Assembly: GCA_013200995.1 (NCBI GenBank) | Contig: CP053688.1 | Coordinates: 3,968,001 to 4,032,000 of the forward strand | Length of the DNA stretch: 64,000 bases | Reading direction: 5' to 3' | Source: Arthrobacter citreus | GTDB lineage: Bacteria; Bacillota; Bacilli; Bacillales; Bacillaceae_G | Shown: piece after piece, positions 17,623 to 25,951 of the stretch | Numbering within the stretch: the stretch's first letter is position 1 | Layout of the letters: the number at the start of each line of letters is the position of its first letter | The notes under the pieces: model-generated | What the model was told of the DNA's origin: nothing | Seen by the model: the letters and a program-made list of their open reading frames with translations, nothing else | Database searches by the model: none | Translations under genes and position numbers: made by a program

Positions 17623-19821
17623 ATGTCACAGCAATTGATTAATAAAATAGCATCTGATTTATCTATTACTTTGAAACAAGTAGCTACTGTCATTGAATTA
17701 AAGGAAGAAGGAAATACAATTCCCTTTATTGCTAGGTACCGAAAAGAAAAGACGGGTTCTCTTGATGAAGTTCAAATTCATTCGATTTTGGAGAAATATG
17801 AGTATGCTGTAAATCTTCAAACACGAAAAGATGAAGTAATCCGTTTAATTGATGAAAAAGGAAAGTTGAATGATGAATTACGTAAAAGTATTACGTTAGC
17901 AACAAAGCTACAAGAAGTAGAGGATTTATACCGACCATATAAAGAAAAAAGAAGGACTCGTGCTACGGTCGCAAAAGATAAAGGGTTAGAACCATTTGCA
18001 GAGTGGTTATTCTCGATGCCAAAAGAAGGCATGTTAGCAGAAGAGGCATTAAAATACATAAATATTGAACTTGAAGTTAGTACAGCTGATGAAGTTATTC
18101 AAGGTGGAAAAGATATTATTGCGGAATGGATTGCAGACGATGCTACATATCGAAAGTGGATTCGTGAAGTTACATTTAAAAAAGGAACAATTGATAGTAC
18201 TGTAAAAGATGCTGATAAAGACGAAAAAAAAGTTTATGAAATGTATTATGAATACTCTGAGCCAATTGCAAGGATTGTTCCACATAGAATATTAGCGATG
18301 AATCGTGCAGAGAAAGAAGATATTTTAAGGGTTGCAGTTCAATCGCCTTTTGATGAAATCATTTCATATTTAGAAAGAAAAGTTATGATAAAGGAAACTT
18401 TTGTGCGACCAATTTTAAAAGAAGTTGTTGAGGATGCTTATAAACGATTAATTCAACCTTCAATTGAAAGAGAGATTCGTAAGGAATTATCCGAAAAAGC
18501 TGATTCTCATGCAATTAATATTTTCTCAGAAAACTTACGCTCACTATTGCTACAGCCACCATTAAAAGGAAAAATCGTTCTTGGAGTTGACCCTGCATTC
18601 CGTACAGGTTGTAAATTAGCCGTTGTAGATGAAACGGGTAAAGTACTTAAAATTGATGTTATTTATCCGCATCCTTTCAAAGGTGAAAGAGAAGAAGTTC
18701 AAAGAAATAAAAGAGAGCAAGCAATTGCAAAAATTAAAGATATTCTTATCAAATATAAAATAGAGATGATTGCAATTGGAAACGGAACAGCGTCTCGTGA
18801 AACTGAGCTATTTATATCTGAAATTCTAAAAGAAATGAAAAATAGTATTTACTATGTAATCGTAAATGAAGCTGGAGCGAGCGTGTATTCTGCTTCAGAA
18901 CTAGCGCGAGAAGAGTTTCCAAATTTCCAAGTTGAGGAAAGAAGTGCGGTTTCAATCGCAAGACGATTACAAGATCCGTTAGCTGAATTGGTTAAAATTG
19001 ACCCTAAATCTGTTGGCGTAGGATTATACCAACATGATGTTTCTCAAAAAAGTCTGAATGAGTCACTAACGTTTGTTGTTGAAACATCAGTAAACCAAGT
19101 AGGTGTAAATGTAAATACAGCATCAGTTTCGCTACTACAACATGTATCGGGCTTGTCCAAAACGGTAGCGAAAAATATCGTTAATTATCGTGATGAAAAA
19201 GGGAAAATTACAAATCGAAAAGAGCTTAAAACGATACCGAGACTAGGTGCAAAAACATACGAACAATGTATTGGATTCTTACGCGTTGTCGAAGGGGATG
19301 AACCTTTAGATCGTACAAGTATTCATCCGGAGAATTATGTGCAAGTAAAAAAACTATTAAAGCAATTAAATTTCTCAACAAATCAAATTGGTTCAAAAGA
19401 ACTAAAAGAAAAGTTAAAGACGCTAAACTTAGAAGAAATATCAGAACAACTTGATATTGGTTTAATTACACTGAATGATATTTTAGCTTCATTAACACAA
19501 CCTGAAAGAGATTTACGAGACGAATTAGCAGCACCAATCCTTCGCCAAGATGTTCTTCAAATTGAAGACTTAAAAATAGGCATGGAGCTTGAAGGAACAG
19601 TAAGAAATGTAGTCGATTTTGGTGCATTTGTTGATATAGGATTAAAGAATGACGGTCTTGTTCATATTTCAAGAATGAGTAGTAAATTTATAAAACATCC
19701 ATTAGATGTTGTTTCAGTTGGCCAAGTAGTAAAAATATGGATTGCTGAAGTTGATCAAAAGAAACAAAGAGTAGGCTTATCTATGCTGCCAATTGAAGCA
19801 AAAGAAAAAGTCAAAGCTTAA
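17623..19821 (+). CDS. tex: Tex family RNA-binding transcription accessory protein
   Basis: Large nucleic-acid-binding protein of 732 aa with the Tex layout: N-terminal helical region (VIELKEEGNTIPFIARYRKEKTGSLDE), a YqgF/RuvX-like nuclease fold (about 320-450, GVDPAFRTGCKLAVVDETGK), helix-hairpin-helix motifs (about 490-560) and a C-terminal S1 RNA-binding domain (about 645-720, GMELEGTVRNVVDFGAFVDIGL). It associates with RNA polymerase in other bacteria. GGAGGC precedes the ATG. Its last 11 nt overlap the 3' end of cmpA on the other strand. Confidence 0.95.
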   Translation: MSQQLINKIASDLSITLKQVATVIELKEEGNTIPFIARYRKEKTGSLDEVQIHSILEKYEYAVNLQTRKDEVIRLIDEKGKLNDELRKSITLATKLQEVEDLYRPYKEKRRTRATVAKDKGLEPFAEWLFSMPKEGMLAEEALKYINIELEVSTADEVIQGGKDIIAEWIADDATYRKWIREVTFKKGTIDSTVKDADKDEKKVYEMYYEYSEPIARIVPHRILAMNRAEKEDILRVAVQSPFDEIISYLERKVMIKETFVRPILKEVVEDAYKRLIQPSIEREIRKELSEKADSHAINIFSENLRSLLLQPPLKGKIVLGVDPAFRTGCKLAVVDETGKVLKIDVIYPHPFKGEREEVQRNKREQAIAKIKDILIKYKIEMIAIGNGTASRETELFISEILKEMKNSIYYVIVNEAGASVYSASELAREEFPNFQVEERSAVSIARRLQDPLAELVKIDPKSVGVGLYQHDVSQKSLNESLTFVVETSVNQVGVNVNTASVSLLQHVSGLSKTVAKNIVNYRDEKGKITNRKELKTIPRLGAKTYEQCIGFLRVVEGDEPLDRTSIHPENYVQVKKLLKQLNFSTNQIGSKELKEKLKTLNLEEISEQLDIGLITLNDILASLTQPERDLRDELAAPILRQDVLQIEDLKIGMELEGTVRNVVDFGAFVDIGLKNDGLVHISRMSSKFIKHPLDVVSVGQVVKIWIAEVDQKKQRVGLSMLPIEAKEKVKA

Positions 19822-19927
19822 TTTTTTGATAATAAAACCAACATTGATTTAATAACTTTATTTGATAACGGTTTTTTTCATAAAATGCTTTCTGCATTTG
19901 AGTCTTAAGCCAACTAGGCATTACCAT
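19811..19927 (-). CDS. cmpA: Cortex morphogenetic protein CmpA
   Basis: A 38-aa protein reading MVMPSWLKTQMQKAFYEKNR then YQIKLLNQCWFYYQKIKL. The core WLKxQMQKAF and the YQIKLLNQCWF(Y)Y block are the hallmark of CmpA, the small B. subtilis sporulation protein that delivers misassembled SpoIVA to ClpXP as a coat-cortex checkpoint. GGAGG lies 8 nt before the ATG. Position between tex and sprT is the same as in B. subtilis. The stop overlaps the tex 3' end by 11 bp. It is short enough to be missed by routine ORF cut-offs and supports a spore-forming host. Confidence 0.93.
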   Translation of the reverse strand: MVMPSWLKTQMQKAFYEKNRYQIKLLNQCWFYYQKIKL

Positions 19928-19950
19928 GATGAAAACCTCCAACTTAAAAA

Positions 19951-19981
19951 TCTTCGCCCATCTTAACTATTGAGATGGGCG
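19951..19981. terminator. Hairpin upstream of cmpA
   Basis: CGCCCATCTT and AGATGGGCG form a stable stem upstream of cmpA on the minus strand. It is followed by AAGATTTTTAAG on that strand, a weak terminator that could insulate cmpA from transcripts entering from the right. Confidence 0.45.
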
Positions 19982-20225
19982 ATGAAATAAATGAGTGAGG
20001 GGTAACCTTCCGATACACTGTATAAAAAGGATAACTGTATTGTTCATTTTGGATAGTAAAAATTACGCCGTTGTAGAGAGATTTACTAAGAGCAGCCCAT
20101 TTAGCATAAATCGTACTAATAAGATCTTTTGAAATTCTCATTTGTATGTTTAATGTATGCACATACCCAGAAAAATGTGAGTTGTTTAGTTAGAATAAAG
20201 TAGAAAAAGAGGTGGCGATCTATAA

Positions 20226-20678
20226 ATGGACAATGAGGAGATACAAAAATTAGTAGAAGATCTATCGATTACCTATTTCGGACGGCCATTTCTCCATCAA
20301 GCTTCCTTCAATACTAGATTGAGAACTACTGGTGGAAGGTATTTATTAAAAAATAGTAATATCGAATTAAATAAATTATACTATCAAGAACACGGAATCG
20401 AAGAGCTAAAGGGAATTATATTACACGAGCTGTGTCACTATCATCTTCATATTATGAAGAAAGGATATAAACACGAAGATAAAGATTTTAAAGACCTACT
20501 AAAAAAAGTAGGTGCGCCTAGATACTGTAAACCACTAAATTCTATAAAGAAAATAACACATTCTTATAAATATAAATATAGATGTGTTGGGTGTGGACAA
20601 GACTTCTTAAGAAAAAGAAAAGTTGACACAAAGCGCTTTGTATGTGGAATATGCAAAAGTCCATTAAAACAATTATAA
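20226..20678 (+). CDS. sprT: SprT-like zinc metalloprotein
   Basis: A 150-aa SprT family protein. The zinc-metalloprotease signature HEXXH is present as LHELCHYH (about residue 64), followed by a C-terminal zinc ribbon CVGCGQDF...FVCGICKSPL (about 117-140). Its role is unknown in bacilli; the eukaryotic Spartan relatives cleave DNA-protein crosslinks. AGAGGTGG lies about 10 nt before the ATG. It follows tex-cmpA as YdcK does in B. subtilis and is the last gene before the tRNA cluster. Confidence 0.92.
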   Translation: MDNEEIQKLVEDLSITYFGRPFLHQASFNTRLRTTGGRYLLKNSNIELNKLYYQEHGIEELKGIILHELCHYHLHIMKKGYKHEDKDFKDLLKKVGAPRYCKPLNSIKKITHSYKYKYRCVGCGQDFLRKRKVDTKRFVCGICKSPLKQL

Positions 20679-20684
20679 ATAGTG

Positions 20685-20714
20685 TTGACAGGTAATATAT
20701 GTATAGTTTATATT
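20685..20714 (+). promoter_or_regulatory. Promoter of the first tRNA cluster
   Basis: TTGACA (20685-20690), 18-nt spacer, TATATT (20709-20714), about 48 nt before tRNA-Asn. Confidence 0.65.
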
Positions 20715-20761
20715 AATACTTGTCATCATGTTACAGCGCATGACGAATTGTTTGAAATTTT

Positions 20762-20836
20762 TCCGCAGTAGCTCAGTGGTAGAGCACTCGGCTGTTAACC
20801 GAGTGGTCGTAGGTTCGAATCCTACCTGCGGAGCCA
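20762..20836 (+). tRNA. tRNA-Asn (GTT)
   Basis: Complete cloverleaf: acceptor TCCGCAG/CTGCGGA, anticodon GTT, T-arm GGTTCGAATCC, encoded CCA. Confidence 0.97.
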
Positions 20837-20843
20837 TTATATT

Positions 20844-20934
20844 AGAGAAGTACCCAAGTGGCTCAAGGGGCGCCCCTGCTAAGGGTGTAGATCGTTAACG
20901 CGGTGCGAGGGTTCGAATCCCTTCTTCTCTGCCA
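20844..20934 (+). tRNA. tRNA-Ser (GCT)
   Basis: Class II tRNA with long variable arm; acceptor AGAGAAG/CTTCTCT, anticodon GCT in CTGCTAA, encoded CCA. Confidence 0.95.
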
Positions 20935-20947
20935 TATTTTTTTTTTT

Positions 20948-21022
20948 GGCCCGTTGGTCAAGCGGTTAAGACACCGCCCTTTCACGGCGGTAACACGGGT
21001 TCGAGTCCCGTACGGGTCACCA
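20948..21022 (+). tRNA. tRNA-Glu (TTC)
   Basis: Acceptor GGCCCGT/ACGGGTC, anticodon TTC, T-arm GGTTCGAGTCC, encoded CCA. Confidence 0.96.
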
Positions 21023-21034
21023 ATATTTTATCCC

Positions 21035-21110
21035 GGAGGATTAGCTCAGCTGGGAGAGCACCTGCCTTACAAGCAGGGGGTCGGCGGTTCGAGCCCGTCA
21101 TCCTCCACCA
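21035..21110 (+). tRNA. tRNA-Val (TAC)
   Basis: Acceptor GGAGGAT/ATCCTCC, anticodon TAC, encoded CCA. Confidence 0.96.
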
Positions 21111-21140
21111 TTTCTTTAAAATGATATAAACTCTTATTAT

Positions 21141-21571
21141 CGCGGCGTGGAGCACGAACGAATATGCTTCGAAGTAATAACTTCAGCATACCAATCGAGC
21201 TGCTACTTGCATAAACATCCTGAGATTGGGATGGTCTTAACGAAATAAACTTCATGGATCTAGTTAAAATAGTATCCACATTATCGCGGCGTGGAGCACG
21301 AACGAATATGCTTCGAAGTAATAACTTCAGCATACCAATCGAGCTGCTACTTGCATAAACATCCTGAGATTGGGATGGTCTTAACGAAATAAACTTCATG
21401 GATCTAATAAAATAGTATCCACATTATCGCGGGGTGGAGCACGAACGAATATGCTTCGAAGTAATAACTTCAGCATACCAATCGAGTCGCTACTTGCATA
21501 AACATCCTGAGATTGGGATGGTCTTAACGAAATAAACTTCATGGATCTAGTTAAAATAGTATCCACATTAT
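21141..21571 (+). repeat. Three tandem 143-144 bp units, each starting with a 5' fragment of tRNA-fMet
   Basis: Units start at 21141, 21285 and 21428. Each opens with the first 14 nt of the fMet gene (CGCGGSGTGGAGCA; the first two units have C where the gene has G), then switches at the D-arm to CGAACGAATATGCTTCGAAG and about 110 further nt ending TATCCACATTAT. The real fMet gene follows at 21572. Within a unit, hairpins are predicted at TATGCT/AGCATA (with GAAG/CTTC inside), CATCC/GGATG and GGAT/ATCC. Units differ from each other by only a few bases. No protein is encoded. Confidence 0.9.
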
Positions 21572-21648
<77 letters not shown>

Positions 21649-21652
21649 AAAT

Positions 21653-21728
21653 GGTCCCGTGGTGTAGCGGTTAACATGCCTGCCTGTCACGCAGGAGATC
21701 GCCGGTTCGATCCCGGTCGGGACCGCCA
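21653..21728 (+). tRNA. tRNA-Asp (GTC)
   Basis: Acceptor GGTCCCG/CGGGACC, anticodon GTC, encoded CCA. Confidence 0.97.
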
Positions 21729-21734
21729 TTTTTT

Positions 21735-21760
21735 ACTACAGTTTGTAGTATTTTTTTCTT
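21735..21760 (+). terminator. Terminator after tRNA-Asp
   Basis: ACTACA-GTT-TGTAGT hairpin followed by ATTTTTTTCTTT, 7 nt after the tRNA. Confidence 0.7.
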
Positions 21761-21774
21761 TATTTGGAGAAAAA

Positions 21775-22170
21775 TAGTAGTGAGATGGATGAATTTTTTT
21801 TATCTTTAGGAGTAGATTCGAGGGGTAAATACAATACTACATAAGAAAATCCTGCGGTGTTACTTCATGTAGCATATTCGCACATTAGGAAAAGAAGTAT
21901 AGTGAAATGTCGGATTGTTTTTTATCTTGAGAGGTTAATTCAAGAGGGTAAGGCAATACAACATAAAAAAAATCCTGCGGTGCGGGTTCATGGAGATTAT
22001 TCGAAGAAGTAGATTCATGATGTTATATCAATGGGCTATAGCCAAGCGGTAAGGCAACGGATTTTGATTCCGTCATGCCCTGGTTCGAATCCAGGTAGCC
22101 CAGCCATTTTTATTTTGAATAGTAATGTTTAAGGTAGAGGGATTTTCTTTTATCTTAAATGCGATCGTGT
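21775..22170 (+). repeat. Degenerate repeats flanking tRNA-Gln
   Basis: Two diverged copies of about 105 nt (about 21775-21880 and 21896-22003) share TTTTTTATCTT, a GGGTAA...CAATAC stretch, ATCCTGCGGTG and a CTTCATG/GTTCATGG block. A third partial copy lies after tRNA-Gln (about 22122-22170, TTCTTTTATCTTAAATGCGATCG). The GGTAAGGCAA and GCGGGTTCA pieces recall D- and T-arms, so these may be decayed tRNA-derived sequence. Alignment was by eye. Confidence 0.5.
22032..22106 (+). tRNA. tRNA-Gln (TTG)
   Basis: Acceptor TGGGCTA/TAGCCCA, anticodon TTG, encoded CCA. Confidence 0.96.
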
Positions 22171-22226
22171 AAACAGTAAGTAAGTTTAAAAATAGTCTGT
22201 TTTTAGTGTACTTGTACTATCGTGTA

Positions 22227-22386
22227 TTTATAAACTTGTTATTACGAGCCATTAGCTCAGTTGGTAGAGCACGAACGAGTAATCTTCGAAGCGATTACTT
22301 CAGCGTACTTGTCGAGCAACTACTTGAAATTCTATCTGAGACAAGGACGTCTTTAGAACTTGCTTATTTTATAAACTTGTTATTAC
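22227..22386 (+). repeat. tRNA-Lys-associated repeat with truncated tRNA-Lys 5' copy
   Basis: A 26-nt 5' fragment of tRNA-Lys (22246-22271) is followed by CGAACGAGTAATCTTCGAAG and about 95 nt, after which the real tRNA-Lys starts at 22387. A 45-nt direct repeat that includes 19 nt of upstream sequence (22227-22271 and 22368-22412) flanks it, period 141 bp. The insert shares with the fMet-type units GAGCACGAACGA, CTTCGAAG, ACTTCAGC, TCGAG, CTACTTG and CTGAGA-N8-GTCTT, so both belong to one diverged family. Confidence 0.85.
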
Positions 22387-22459
22387 GAGCCATTAGCTCA
22401 GTTGGTAGAGCATCTGACTTTTAATCAGAGGGTCGAAGGTTCGAATCCTTCATGGCTCA
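22387..22459 (+). tRNA. tRNA-Lys (TTT)
   Basis: Acceptor GAGCCAT/ATGGCTC, anticodon TTT, discriminator A. The CCA end is not encoded (ACTTTT follows), unlike most tRNAs in this cluster. Confidence 0.95.
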
Positions 22460-22472
22460 CTTTTGTTTATTC

Positions 22473-22555
<83 letters not shown>

Positions 22556-22573
22556 TCTTAATTATGACTTTCC

Positions 22574-22606
22574 AAGACATCTTACAATTGTAGGGTGTCT
22601 TTTTTG
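22574..22606 (+). terminator. Terminator of the first tRNA cluster
   Basis: AAGACATCTTACA pairs with TGTAGGGTGTCTT, followed by TTTTG. Confidence 0.8.
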
Positions 22607-22666
22607 TGTTGATTGACATCAATAAAGAAATAATTGTAAATTTTTAGTACTTAAGAAATTACTTTT

Positions 22667-22689
22667 TTTTTCACTAAATTAGTGAAAAA
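22667..22689. terminator. Bidirectional hairpin
   Basis: TTTTTCACTA and TAGTGAAAAA around AAT, with T or A runs on either side; possible secondary terminator between the tRNA cluster and the convergent peptidase gene. Confidence 0.5.
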
Positions 22690-22772
22690 GAATATTCGTG
22701 ATAACCACTTGTTACACATTGATGCGTGTTTTTATATAACTACTGATTTGTAGACATCGACTATACTAAAAA

Positions 22773-22802
22773 ACTCACTTTTGATATATTCCAAAAGTGA
22801 GT
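22773..22802 (-). terminator. Terminator of the VanX-like gene
   Basis: ACTCACTTTTG and CCAAAAGTGAGT arms; the minus strand runs into TTTTTTAG. Confidence 0.75.
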
Positions 22803-22808
22803 CTAACA

Positions 22809-23627
22809 TTAATAATTAGCAGGATTTACTTGAAGTGGTTTAAATTTCTGATTTTTATCAGAGTAATGCCACCATTCTTTTGAGTAGCCCACGAAACCGG
22901 CTTGTCTCATCGCTTTATCCATGATTTGATAATTCTTTTCTTGTACACTATTTCGCTTATAGCTTCGAGAAGCACGTGATGAAAAATCATCGAATTTGGA
23001 TTGCATTTGCACTTCTTTTCCATCTAATGTACACAATGTTATATCTAGTGTTGCACCTAGTTGGTGGCCTCGTATATTTTTTGGACTAGGCTTAGCAACA
23101 AAATCTGAATTAGGATATGCATTCCAAAGTGTTTGTTGAGCTGATAAAGGACGGTAAGCATCCCAAACTTTAATCGTATATCCTTGTTTTTTTAGGATGG
23201 AATTTGCTTTAGCTAATTTTTTGGCTGTGCTAGTCCTAAGGATGGCTTGGCTAAAATTATAAATACGTTTGCCGGTAAAGTTATTCGTTGTATTATAGCG
23301 TAAATCAACGATTATACTTTTATCTAATGATTTAACATTAGTGAACTCTGCAATTACATACTTCCCGCTAATAAATCCTGTTTTACTTTTAAATTTAATT
23401 TTATACCATCCGTTGGCATGTTTATTAACAACCGTTAAAAATTGACCTTTTTTCACAGTACCGATTAACTTAGCTGTTGTACTAGGGCCGCTACGGACAT
23501 TTAGTTTACTTGCAGTTACGGTGTAAACCTTATTCGCTGCATAAGTAGAGGTTGGGTTTGTAAAAAAACTGACCCACAAAGATAAAAGAGCTAAACAACT
23601 TACTAAAATCTTCTTGATTCTTCTCAT
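22809..23627 (-). CDS. Secreted SH3b-VanX-type D-Ala-D-Ala dipeptidase/carboxypeptidase (M15)
   Basis: A 272-aa exported zinc peptidase. Signal peptide at 1-30 (ending STYAA), bacterial SH3 domain at about 33-92 (KLNVRSGPSTTAKLIG...GWYKIKF), then a VanX/DdpX-like M15D domain (about 97-265). Zinc ligands are visible in RGHQLGATLD and the catalytic Glu plus third ligand in EWWHY; WDAYRPLSAQ is also typical. It probably acts on cell-wall peptides outside the cell, unlike cytoplasmic VanX, so a role in wall turnover rather than vancomycin resistance is inferred. It is a lone minus-strand gene. Confidence 0.87.
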   Translation of the reverse strand: MRRIKKILVSCLALLSLWVSFFTNPTSTYAANKVYTVTASKLNVRSGPSTTAKLIGTVKKGQFLTVVNKHANGWYKIKFKSKTGFISGKYVIAEFTNVKSLDKSIIVDLRYNTTNNFTGKRIYNFSQAILRTSTAKKLAKANSILKKQGYTIKVWDAYRPLSAQQTLWNAYPNSDFVAKPSPKNIRGHQLGATLDITLCTLDGKEVQMQSKFDDFSSRASRSYKRNSVQEKNYQIMDKAMRQAGFVGYSKEWWHYSDKNQKFKPLQVNPANY

Positions 23628-23724
23628 AGTTCACCTTCTAATTAATTTATTAATAATCTGTTAACTTCTTTAATTATTCAATAGAATACGTGTTCTTTCA
23701 ATTTAAAACTTATTTGGCAATATA

Positions 23725-23752
23725 AAAAAACATTACAATTTAGTAATGTTTT
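23725..23752 (-). terminator. Terminator of cls
   Basis: AACATTAC and GTAATGTT arms with a 6-nt loop; the minus strand continues TTTTTTTATA. Confidence 0.7.
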
Positions 23753-23759
23753 TAGTAGT

Positions 23760-25211
23760 TTATAATATAGGAGATAGAAGTCGAGAAATAGCTTCTTTTA
23801 TTTTTATAAAGATTGTTCTCGCTTGATACTTTTCAAGTGTAAGTTCACTAGAATATTTACAATCAGATAAAAAAAGGTTTTGTAGATTGGATGATTCTTT
23901 TTCTGAATAAACGACCGCGTTTATTTCAAAATTCAATTTAAAACTACGTGTATCAATGTTAGTAGTTCCAACTGAAGCAACTTCTTGGTCTATTACGATT
24001 GTTTTAGCATGCAAAAATCCATTTTCATATAGCAATATTTTTGCTCCGTAAGATAATAGTTCGCCTGCGTATGATAGTGATGCCCAATGTACGAATGGGT
24101 GGTCAGGTTTACTTGGAATCATTATTCTAACATCAATTCCAGATAATGCAGCAATTTTACAAGCGTCCATAATGCTTGCATCAGGAACGAAGTAAGGGGT
24201 TTGAATATAAACGCTCTGTTTAGCAGACGTAATTAGTTTAACGTACATATTTTTTAAGTGCTCTGTTTCCGAATTTGGCCCACTAGCAACAATTTGTATG
24301 GGAGTATTTCCGATACTTTCCACATTATTAAAAGTAAATTCCTCTATAATATGTCCATGTTGTTTAGTAGCTTGTTGCCAGTCTAATATAAATCGCCCTT
24401 GAATTTGATTTACTGAATCACCTTTTATTCGAAAATGAGTGTCTCTCCAGTATCCAAATTTCTTATCAATTCCAAGATACTCGTCCCCGACATTAAAACC
24501 GCCTATATAAGCAACTCTCCCATCAATAATACAAAGTTTTCTGTGATTTCTATTGTTTAATCGAAAATTGATGAGTCTTAAGAAGGAAGGAAAGAAAGCT
24601 TTTACCTCACCTCCGTGTTTAATAAGATCTTTGAAAAAAGAGGGAGTGATTTTTTTCGAACCAATGTCATCGTACAGCACTCGTACTTTAACGCCTTTTT
24701 CTGCCTTCTTTGTAAGTTCGTCTCTAAGCTTTTTTCCTAACGAGTCACGTTGAATGATGTAATATTGAATATTTATCTCTTTTTCGGCATTTTGTATGTC
24801 TTCGAAAAGCGAATTAAATTTTTCGTAACCGTCACTAAATGTTTGGATCTCGTTTTCAGTTGTTAATAAAGCATTAGCGGATTTTAAATTCATCATAATT
24901 AAATGTGAATGCTTCGATAGTAATTCATCTTGGATAAAGCGTTGATCATTATGTATTTGATTTGCTTGATTAGTAACTGCTAATTGAAGATAACTTCTTT
25001 CTTTATTTGAAAGATGATAGAAGTTCTTTTGTTTTAGCTGTCTGCCTAAAAAAAGGTATAGTAAGAAACCGACTATTGGTATAAAAAGTAGGATCATAAG
25101 CCATGCCCACGTAGCTGCAACATCTCTCTTTTCAATAAAGATTAAAATACCAGCTAGCAGTATATTAACAATAAGGAGGATTGTAATAAAATTTATATCC
25201 ATTGAACTCAC
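23760..25211 (-). CDS. cls: Cardiolipin synthase
   Basis: Membrane phospholipase-D-family enzyme that condenses two phosphatidylglycerols to cardiolipin. Two N-terminal membrane helices (about 7-25 and 33-53) precede two PLD catalytic motifs, HRKLCIIDG (about 225) and HAKTIVIDQ (about 403), each HxKxxxxD. 483 aa is the standard ClsA length. The start ATG at 25211 follows AGGATGTGAG. A perfect palindrome about 50 nt upstream may be an operator. It is transcribed alone. Confidence 0.94.
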   Translation of the reverse strand: MSSMDINFITILLIVNILLAGILIFIEKRDVAATWAWLMILLFIPIVGFLLYLFLGRQLKQKNFYHLSNKERSYLQLAVTNQANQIHNDQRFIQDELLSKHSHLIMMNLKSANALLTTENEIQTFSDGYEKFNSLFEDIQNAEKEINIQYYIIQRDSLGKKLRDELTKKAEKGVKVRVLYDDIGSKKITPSFFKDLIKHGGEVKAFFPSFLRLINFRLNNRNHRKLCIIDGRVAYIGGFNVGDEYLGIDKKFGYWRDTHFRIKGDSVNQIQGRFILDWQQATKQHGHIIEEFTFNNVESIGNTPIQIVASGPNSETEHLKNMYVKLITSAKQSVYIQTPYFVPDASIMDACKIAALSGIDVRIMIPSKPDHPFVHWASLSYAGELLSYGAKILLYENGFLHAKTIVIDQEVASVGTTNIDTRSFKLNFEINAVVYSEKESSNLQNLFLSDCKYSSELTLEKYQARTIFIKIKEAISRLLSPIL

Positions 25212-25260
25212 ATCCTATATAATTAGATTGCTTTTAATATGTTTTATTTAATGAATCAAA

Positions 25261-25281
25261 GTATACAAACATATTGTATAC
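25261..25281. promoter_or_regulatory. Palindromic operator candidate upstream of cls
   Basis: GTATACAA-ACATA-TTGTATAC, perfect 8-bp arms, 50-70 nt upstream of cls. Symmetry and place suit a dimeric repressor. No regulator can be named. The rest of 25282-25601 holds no gene that I can support. Confidence 0.5.
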
Positions 25282-25601
25282 TTTTCTAAAATAAAAGTAT
25301 TTTATCATTTACTCTGTAATTTTTCACGGTACGGTACCAAAACCGAGTATTTAAGAGCTTGTGGGAGTATATGAAGAGAAAATTCTTCAAAAATCAAATC
25401 ATTTTAACAGAGGTTGTGTTTAAATAGTACTATATCAATTGCACTATTGTTGATTTGCTTTATGTCTATTAAAAGAAAACTAAACTGATGAAAGTTACTA
25501 TTTATGCAGTAATTTAAGGTATGAAAGTATTGTAGTAGTAGGATTAAGATCCGATATATTATTGATAATCAAATTAATCACAACTTTTTTCTTAAATAAT
25601 G

Positions 25602-25630
25602 TTGACAATAAGTGTCCTATACTTTAATAT
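25602..25630 (+). promoter_or_regulatory. rRNA operon promoter P1
   Basis: TTGACA, 17-nt spacer, TAATAT: near-consensus SigA promoter. Confidence 0.85.
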
Positions 25631-25720
25631 AGTTAAAGTCACGTCAGAAGTTAACGAAGTCAACGAAAGCTTATCGTAGTAAGTATTGAAAGTTTTAGAA
25701 AAACTTTTTAAAAAAAAGTG

Positions 25721-25749
25721 TTGACATAAACGGTTAGATGTTATAAACT
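25721..25749 (+). promoter_or_regulatory. rRNA operon promoter P2
   Basis: TTGACA (25721-25726) with TAAACT at 17-nt spacing (or TATAAA at 15). The downstream AAAAGTCGCTAACGAAG resembles the stretch after P1, as in tandem rrn promoters of bacilli. Confidence 0.75.
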
Positions 25750-25787
25750 GTAAAAGTCGCTAACGAAGACGACACACTTTAAAATAT

Positions 25788-25864
25788 GCGCCCGTAGCTC
25801 AATTGGATAGAGCGTTTGACTACGGATCAAAAGGTTATGGGTTCGAGTCCTTTCGGGCGCGCCA
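25788..25864 (+). tRNA. tRNA-Arg (ACG)
   Basis: Acceptor GCGCCCG/CGGGCGC, anticodon ACG, encoded CCA; first gene of the rRNA operon. Confidence 0.96.
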
Positions 25865-25869
25865 TATTT

Positions 25870-25946
25870 CGGGAAGTGGCTCAGCTTGGTAGAGCACCTG
25901 GTTTGGGACCAGGGGGTCGCAGGTTCAAATCCTGTCTTCCCGACCA
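25870..25946 (+). tRNA. tRNA-Pro (TGG)
   Basis: Acceptor CGGGAAG/CTTCCCG, anticodon TGG, encoded CCA. Confidence 0.96.
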
Positions 25947-25951
25947 TTTTC

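Noticed and set aside
19944..20162. 72-aa minus-strand frame between cmpA and sprT
   Set aside because: No ribosome site before its GTG or the internal ATG, and its 3' part lies in a stable hairpin; could be decayed sequence but not supportable as a gene.
21141..21571. CRISPR array in the tandem repeats
   Set aside because: Units are whole 144-bp repeats without unique spacers, and no cas genes are present.
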